From Promethearchaeota archaeon (GTDB lineage: Archaea; Asgardarchaeota; Lokiarchaeia; Sigynarchaeales; SOKP01), in NCBI GenBank assembly GCA_016839655.1, contig JAEOTW010000399.1, positions 1 through 8,652 on the forward strand: a stretch of DNA of 8,652 nucleotides, in the 5' to 3' direction. The position numbers and the translations under genes were made by a program. Below are positions 1 to 4,821 of this stretch, piece after piece (positions within the stretch are counted from its first letter, which is position 1; each line of letters begins with the position of its first letter). Under the pieces are notes generated by a model that worked only from the letters and a program-made list of their open reading frames with translations, did no database searches and was not told the origin of the DNA.

Positions 1-69
1 CACATTCAATACACCTTCAATCACATTGAAAAGAAAATCGCTGAAATTGAGAAAAAAATAGGGATGTGA
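1..69 (+). CDS. C-terminal tail of an unidentified protein (5' partial)
   Basis: The frame is open from the window edge to a TGA at 67-69 and gives 22 residues. The last part is charged and helical (IEKKIAEIEKKIGM) with a heptad-like spacing of I/A and K/E, which could be the end of a coiled coil or amphipathic helix. Too little remains to name a family. Its position directly upstream of a chemotaxis operon suggests another chemotaxis or associated component, but that is inference from context. A next candidate start (TTG at 71) lies one base after its stop, which would fit translational coupling. Confidence 0.4.
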   Translation, partial: HIQYTFNHIEKKIAEIEKKIGM

Positions 70-70
70 T

Positions 71-238
71 TTGAAGTTGAGCGAGGTAAGCCTGATCAAT
101 TTTGATAATATTGAAATAAAAGAAAATATATATCAAAAAGTTATCCAACTTCTTAGACAAGAAACCCACTTAAAATCTAAATTAAAAAACTTTAAGCTAA
201 TTGATTTTAAAAACCATATATATATGAAAACAAGTTGA
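71..238 (+). CDS. Possible small protein of 55 residues, unknown function
   Basis: An open frame runs from TTG at 71 (or TTG at 77) to TGA at 236-238. There is no ATG near the 5' end. The start choice rests on closeness to the preceding stop at 67-69 and a weak purine-rich stretch (AGGGATGTG) just upstream. The product is charged, rich in K, I, L and N, mixed helical in character, with no signal peptide, membrane segment or recognisable motif. It lies in the same reading frame as cheD, separated only by the TGA and eight further codons. It could be a small operon member, a leader peptide or simply chance open frame. I do not recognise it. Confidence 0.38.
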   Translation: MKLSEVSLINFDNIEIKENIYQKVIQLLRQETHLKSKLKNFKLIDFKNHIYMKTS

Positions 239-248
239 TTTATAAATC
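215..248 (+). promoter_or_regulatory. Candidate TATA element and palindrome upstream of cheD
   Basis: A 12-base alternating palindrome CATATATATATG (215-226) is followed by a second perfect 12-base palindrome GATTTATAAATC (237-248). If the first acts as an archaeal TATA box, transcription would start around 245, leaving a leader of under 20 bases before the cheD ATG at 263. The second could be an operator or an alternative TATA core. In a sequence this AT-rich such strings arise often by chance, and the first lies inside the possible small gene at 71-238. Confidence 0.2.
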
Positions 249-262
249 GAAAGAATAAGAAA

Positions 263-796
263 ATGACTAATAAAGTGTCGGATAAAGGAGGTCAAATTGG
301 TAAGTTTAGTAAAGTCGATGATGGGGGTGAATTAGTATTACCGATCGGACATTATACTCTTATTAATTCTAATCATAATTTGAAACCAAAAATTGCAATA
401 TATGGTATAGGTTCGTGTATAATTCCAATAATTTATGATAAAAAACAAAAAATAGTTGGAATGTCACATGTTTTACTTCCAACTCACAAGAATAAAGCTA
501 TTATATCATATCCTCATAAATATGCTGATCTTTCAATAAAATATTTGGTTAATGAATTAACCCAACACGGGGCAGAATTAAAGAATTTAGAGAGTATAAT
601 AGTGGGAGGAGCGAATATTTTTAAAAATCCAGATTGTTCAATTGGTAAAGAAAATATAATGGCTGTTAAAAATGAATTAAAAAAACTAAAAATTAAGATC
701 AAAAGAGAGCAGACTGGAGGATTTAAGGGTAAAATATTGAAATTTGATACAAAAGATTTTTCCTGTGTCATAAAAACAACAGGAAATAATAATTGA
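263..796 (+). CDS. cheD: CheD, chemoreceptor glutamine deamidase / CheC partner
   Basis: CheD family proteins deamidate glutamines in chemoreceptors and bind CheC, raising its CheY-P phosphatase activity. The 177-residue product has the family hallmarks: GIGSC with the catalytic Cys at 52, GMSHVLLP with the catalytic His at 69 (17 residues later, the usual spacing), a GGAN motif at 115-118, IGKENI at 127-132, and a TGGFKGKILKFDT segment near 151-163. The family core begins around residue 23, so the first 22 residues are an extension. The third residue of the usual Thr-Cys-His set (six before the Cys) appears to be Ile46. The ATG at 263 has only an A-rich upstream region. A strong GGAGGT at 287-292 lies inside the gene, with no standard in-frame start at a good distance. 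It is the first clear gene of the visible operon; cheC follows 26 bases later. Confidence 0.95.
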   Translation: MTNKVSDKGGQIGKFSKVDDGGELVLPIGHYTLINSNHNLKPKIAIYGIGSCIIPIIYDKKQKIVGMSHVLLPTHKNKAIISYPHKYADLSIKYLVNELTQHGAELKNLESIIVGGANIFKNPDCSIGKENIMAVKNELKKLKIKIKREQTGGFKGKILKFDTKDFSCVIKTTGNNN

Positions 797-811
797 AAAA
801 AAAAACAAAAT

Positions 812-821
812 GAATTTAGAA
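812..821 (+). promoter_or_regulatory. Start-codon context motif before cheC
   Basis: GAATTTAGAA ends one base before the cheC ATG. Exactly the same ten bases occur at the same distance from the ATG of the roadblock-GTPase gene (1553-1562), and cheD has the similar GAATAAGAAA directly before its ATG. It does not resemble a Shine-Dalgarno sequence. It may be an A-rich initiation context or a coincidence of base composition. Confidence 0.25.
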
Positions 822-822
822 T

Positions 823-1518
823 ATGAAAAAAATGAAAAAAAAGGTGTCTCTAGATTTGAATATTATTAATTTTGAAAAAAATAAATCGATAAAATTAACA
901 GAAAAACAAAAAGATGTTTTAAAAGAGCTTGGCAATATCGGTTCTGGAAATGCTATTACAGCATTATCAGATTTATTAAAAAAAAAAATCGAGATGTCGT
1001 TGACTTCAATAGATATAATTCCATTTTGGAAGATTCCCCAATTATTTGGGGATGAAACTAAAGAAGTCTTTGGAATATATTCTAAGGTAATTGGAGAGAA
1101 TGATTTTAGAATATTACAAATCTATACTAAAGAAGCCGTAATAAATATGATTAATAATCTCACAGAATTTGATAAAAAGAGTATTAAGGAAATAAAAGAT
1201 CTTACTGATCTTGATGATTTTTCTGTAAGTATCATTTCAGAGATTGGGAATATTTTGGCTGGACATTACACAAGTGCTTTGGCAAATCTTTTATCAATAT
1301 CCATAATTCCTTCTGTTCCTGATTTGGCGCTAGACACCATAGGAGCATTGACAAGCTGTGCGATTGCCAAGTTTTCCGAAAAAATAGATTTTACTTTAAT
1401 AATAGAAACCACTTTAAAAATTGAAGAAATGGAATTAGATGGAATTTTATGTTTTATACCCTCAATCGAGACTGTGGAAAATCTCCTAAAAACAATATAT
1501 TCAAAATATAACATTTAG
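823..1518 (+). CDS. cheC: CheC, CheY-P phosphatase
   Basis: CheC removes phosphate from CheY-P and is stimulated by CheD, encoded just upstream. The 231-residue product shows the family's two-fold repeat, each half with an E-x2-N active site: ELGNIGSGNA with E35 and N38, and EIGNILAGHY with E140 and N143. Both pairs are intact, as in true CheC (CheX has a single site of this kind). The proline that usually follows each site by 23 residues is present in the second half (P166) but is Thr61 in the first. About 25 Lys-rich residues precede the first helix, so a start at the second ATG (832) is equally possible. No membrane segments are seen. Acting with CheD and CheB, it would form the adaptation and signal-termination arm of chemotaxis. 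Confidence 0.93.
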   Translation: MKKMKKKVSLDLNIINFEKNKSIKLTEKQKDVLKELGNIGSGNAITALSDLLKKKIEMSLTSIDIIPFWKIPQLFGDETKEVFGIYSKVIGENDFRILQIYTKEAVINMINNLTEFDKKSIKEIKDLTDLDDFSVSIISEIGNILAGHYTSALANLLSISIIPSVPDLALDTIGALTSCAIAKFSEKIDFTLIIETTLKIEEMELDGILCFIPSIETVENLLKTIYSKYNI

Positions 1519-1552
1519 ATGTAATGAATTTTAAATCAAAAGCAAATAACAA

Positions 1553-1562
1553 GAATTTAGAA
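1553..1562 (+). promoter_or_regulatory. Start-codon context motif before the roadblock-GTPase gene
   Basis: This GAATTTAGAA copy is identical in sequence and in spacing to the ATG (one base gap) to the copy before cheC at 812-821. No Shine-Dalgarno-like GGAGG is present in the 45-base gap between the genes. A TTTTAAAT stretch about 30 bases before the ATG could be a weak internal TATA element. Confidence 0.25.
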
Positions 1563-1563
1563 A

Positions 1564-2508
1564 ATGTTTGATATCTCTTCATTAGACGTTCTGCTTGTTA
1601 ATCTATTGAAAGAAGTACCAAATTTAGTGGCAGCTCTTATCATCGATCAAGAGGGATTAATAATTGCCCAGCAATCAGTAAAAGGATTTAATGAAGAAAT
1701 TATAGGCGCCATTATGAGTATTATTGATGAAACCATAAAAAAAATTAAAAAATTTACAAGAACCTCGTTTGGTAGCGGAACTTTTGATAGTGAAGAGTTT
1801 AGATTATTTTATTTAGAATTAGGAGGCATACATCCTGTTATATTTGTTTTAGTTGGTGCTCCTTATGCTGATTTTGAAAAATTATTGCCTTATGCATATA
1901 TTACAGCAGAGAAGGTTTCATCAATTCTAAATAATAGAGAAACCTCTCTTGTTATTCCTAATTTGTTAAAAACTACAACAGGCGGTAAATACGGAGGTCA
2001 GAACATTTTTATTAAAATTGTCATTATTGGCGATAATGAAGTTGGAAAATCTTCTTTTGTAGATCTTTATATGAATGGAAATTTCGCAAATAAAGACTAT
2101 AAACCGACTATAGGAGTTGCTATCGCAGAAAAAGAAGTTCAAATCTCAAATCGCTTGAAGGTAACATATGCACTATTTGATATGGCGGGTTCTAAAGGTT
2201 TTGCAAATGTTAGGAGATATTTTTATAAAGATACTAAAGCAGTGCTAATATTATTTGACTATTCAAAAGCAAAAACGCTGGAATCTTTGCCTGAATGGAT
2301 TGAAGAAGTACATCACTTTGCTAAATCAAATTCAATCCCGTTCATTTTAGTAGGAAACAAAATAGATTTAATCGAAGCTCGAGAAAATATTAAGAAGAGA
2401 GCTGAAGATATGGCTAAAAAGTTCGATTGTTTCTTTTTTGAAACATCAGCTATGACCGGAGAGGGAATTGATGAATTGTTTACATCCCTAATTACAAATC
2501 TAAGTTAA
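1564..2508 (+). CDS. Roadblock/LC7 domain fused to Rab/Ras-like small GTPase
   Basis: The 314-residue protein has two modules. Residues 1-125 look like a roadblock/LC7 domain: helix, VAALIIDQEGLIIA hairpin, long helix, then YLELGGIHPVIFVLVG strands and a final helix. Residues 148-314 are a complete small GTPase: G1 GDNEVGKSS (K162, S163), switch I PTIGV with T182, G3 DMAGS (D206, G209), G4 NKID (265-268) and G5 ETSA (293-296). The TIGV and ETSA forms are Rab/Ras-like. The position of the catalytic Gln (Ras Gln61) is Ser210, followed by Lys. No C-terminal cysteine or lipidation motif is present, so membrane attachment would need a partner. In bacteria, the roadblock protein MglB acts as GAP for the GTPase MglA; here both are in one chain, so the roadblock domain may act on its own GTPase or drive dimerisation. 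Its place between cheC and cheB, with short gaps, suggests a chemotaxis or polarity role. The fusion and motifs are seen; the role is inferred. Confidence 0.95.
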   Translation: MFDISSLDVLLVNLLKEVPNLVAALIIDQEGLIIAQQSVKGFNEEIIGAIMSIIDETIKKIKKFTRTSFGSGTFDSEEFRLFYLELGGIHPVIFVLVGAPYADFEKLLPYAYITAEKVSSILNNRETSLVIPNLLKTTTGGKYGGQNIFIKIVIIGDNEVGKSSFVDLYMNGNFANKDYKPTIGVAIAEKEVQISNRLKVTYALFDMAGSKGFANVRRYFYKDTKAVLILFDYSKAKTLESLPEWIEEVHHFAKSNSIPFILVGNKIDLIEARENIKKRAEDMAKKFDCFFFETSAMTGEGIDELFTSLITNLS

Positions 2509-2536
2509 TAAAAAAAAGAATGGTATACAAATAAGT

Positions 2537-4063
2537 ATGTCAATAAAAGTTTTAATAGCAGATGACTCGGCGTTTTTAAGAAAAGCTATTTCAGATATAC
2601 TTATTGAAGATAGATCCTTAGAAGTAGTTGATCGCGCTTCTAACGGATTAGAAGCAATTGAGATGGTAAAAAAATACAGTCCAGACGTTTTAATCTTAGA
2701 TTTACTAATGCCTAAAATGAATGGCTTAGATGCTTTCAAACATATAATGGAAGATATGCCGACCCCAACGTTAATACTTTCATCTATAAGTCCTAAAAAT
2801 ATGGATGCTTCCGTACAAGCTCTTTTACTTGGAGCATTTGACTACGTAATAAAACCTGGTAGTCTCGGAGCAAAATCTCTACCAGAATTCCGTAAACAAC
2901 TACTCAATAAAGTAATTGCCGCATCTCATTCACAAATAAAAAGAGTTTATAGCAAACATAAAAATTTTAAAAAAACCGTTTCATTTAGACAAAATATTGT
3001 CTCAGAAACGTTTGAATTTGGAAAATATTTGAATAAATTAGAACCTATTGAGGATCATGAAGTCATCAAAGAAAGAAAATATGAAATTATTGAAAAGATT
3101 AAGAAAAAACAAATACAAAAGCATTCAATATCAAAGGAAATTCATAAAAAGAATCTTACTAAAAAACCTATAAAAATAAAAAACGCTACTTTAAAACCAA
3201 AACCAAAAGCAAAAGCCGAAGTAACTATCATTAAACCAAGAGTAATAAAAAAAGAATCTATCCAGAAACCAAAAATAAAAACTATTCCTCGAAAAGTAAT
3301 AACTCATCCTCCATCTAAATCTGTTAAAAGTGCGAATAAGACAAAAACACAAGAAAGTGTTGTAAAAAAACCAATAAAAACTATTCAGAAGGAAAAGTCT
3401 CGAGAGGCTCCTGTCAAAAGCTCAGAAATTACAAAAAAGATAAGAAAATATGTTCCAGTTACAACACCAGTTAAAGGCGTGAATTTAACATCAAATATCA
3501 TTGTCATGGGTGCGAGTGTTGGAGGTCCAAGAACAATAAAAACCGTATTAAAGATGATCCCTAATGATATTCTGTGTCCAATATTAGTTGTCCAGCATTT
3601 AACACCTCATTTTGTAGAAACTTTTGCTAAATCTTTAAATGATTCTATTAGATTAAAAGTCAAAATCGCAGAGGATAAAGAACTCTTAAAACCAGGGATT
3701 GTCTATATTGCTCCAGGTGAAAAACATATGGAAATCTCGGTAATAAATAAAAAATCCTGTATAAAAACTTTTGTTGGGCCTCCTGTCCATTTTTGTATCC
3801 CTTCTATTGATGTCCTATTCCATTCTGCTGTACGTGTGTATGGTAATCGAACTATGGGTATACTATTAACAGGAATGGGAGAGGATGGTGTTGATGGGCT
3901 TGGAGCAATCAGAAAACGAGGTGGTAAAACAATTGCAGAATCGCAAGAAACCGCTGTGCTTTATGGTATACCTAAATTTGCTGCTGATAAGGGATATGCT
4001 GGTTTAATTTTACCAAACTATAAAATATCAGATCATCTTACCAAGTTTGCTAAAGGACATTAA
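2537..4063 (+). CDS. cheB: CheB, receptor methylesterase/deamidase with very long basic linker
   Basis: CheB demethylates and deamidates chemoreceptors when its receiver domain is phosphorylated by CheA. Residues 1-125 are a receiver with D9/D10, phosphoacceptor D55 (LILDLLMPKMNG), S83 and K106. Residues 319-505 are the methylesterase with the triad S327 (GASVGG), H354 (QHLTPHF) and D450 (LLTGMGEDG), all present, so it should be active. Between them lie about 185 residues, roughly a quarter of them lysine, with scattered prolines and short repeated phrases such as KKPIK and IKTI. Bacterial CheB linkers are usually a few tens of residues, so at 508 residues this protein is well above the usual length of about 350. 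It begins 28 bases after the GTPase gene, with no clear Shine-Dalgarno sequence, and is the last gene of the + strand cluster. Confidence 0.96.
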   Translation: MSIKVLIADDSAFLRKAISDILIEDRSLEVVDRASNGLEAIEMVKKYSPDVLILDLLMPKMNGLDAFKHIMEDMPTPTLILSSISPKNMDASVQALLLGAFDYVIKPGSLGAKSLPEFRKQLLNKVIAASHSQIKRVYSKHKNFKKTVSFRQNIVSETFEFGKYLNKLEPIEDHEVIKERKYEIIEKIKKKQIQKHSISKEIHKKNLTKKPIKIKNATLKPKPKAKAEVTIIKPRVIKKESIQKPKIKTIPRKVITHPPSKSVKSANKTKTQESVVKKPIKTIQKEKSREAPVKSSEITKKIRKYVPVTTPVKGVNLTSNIIVMGASVGGPRTIKTVLKMIPNDILCPILVVQHLTPHFVETFAKSLNDSIRLKVKIAEDKELLKPGIVYIAPGEKHMEISVINKKSCIKTFVGPPVHFCIPSIDVLFHSAVRVYGNRTMGILLTGMGEDGVDGLGAIRKRGGKTIAESQETAVLYGIPKFAADKGYAGLILPNYKISDHLTKFAKGH

Positions 4064-4095
4064 TAAAATATTTTGAGAGGGGATCCTATTTCAAT

Positions 4096-4821
4096 TTAAG
4101 AAATGGGTAAAGAAAAATAAAACGTAGAACCCATATTTCTCCCTTTTGATTCCACCCAAATATTACCACCATGTAATTTGATAATCCTTTTAGAAATATA
4201 GAGCCCTAACCCTGTGCCCTCTATGCCAATGTCCCATCCTTGGCCGTAGCGTTCTATTTTCCCGAATTGTTCAAAGATTTGTTCTTTTTCCTCCTTTGTG
4301 AAACCAATTCCGTTATCTTTAACTGAAATTAAATAAGAACCGTTTTTCTTCTTTGATTTTATTTTGATTTGCCCACCTTGAGGTGTATATTTAATAGCAT
4401 TAACAATTAAATTACTTAAAACATCATAAATCCTCTCTTTTTCGATTTTTAAGACCATATTATCTAAAATGTCCACGATGATTTCATGGTTTCTCGTTAA
4501 TGCTAATCCTTTTAAATCATTTATGACAAATTTTATTAGAAATGAGAGATTTTCAACTGTTAAATTCAATTTCACGTGATCTGATTCTAAATAAGCTGTA
4601 TTTAGAATATTATTTACTGTTTTTTCAAGTGTTTCGCAACCTCGTTTAATTTGCTTAATACTTGAAAGTGCCATACCATTAAATTTATCTTTATGTAATT
4701 CTAATAAAAGATCAGAATATCCCTTAATTGAAATGAGCGGTGTTTTTAGTTCATGTGATGCTCTTGTAAGTAATTCAGATTTTAATTTATTTAAATGTAT
4801 AAGTTCTTCCTCTGCCTTTTT
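4096..4821 (-). repeat. Kinase-core paralogous repeat, copy 1
   Basis: The C-terminal 241 residues of this kinase (KKAEEEL to LPIS) align without a gap to the same-length end of the kinase at 7570-8652. By eye about 170 positions are identical, including a shared ERYGQGWD insertion before the GTGLGL box. Similarity continues a few bases beyond the stop codon. This points to duplication of a kinase core followed by divergence of the sensory parts. Confidence 0.85.

Noticed and set aside
236..238. TGA as a selenocysteine codon joining the small frame to cheD
   Set aside because: There is no selenoprotein family match, CheD is complete without the upstream part, and no stem-loop resembling a SECIS element is evident.
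514..771. 85-codon - strand frame opposite cheD
   Set aside because: It is antisense to conserved CheD motifs; the hydrophobic composition follows from the complementary strand of an AT-rich gene.
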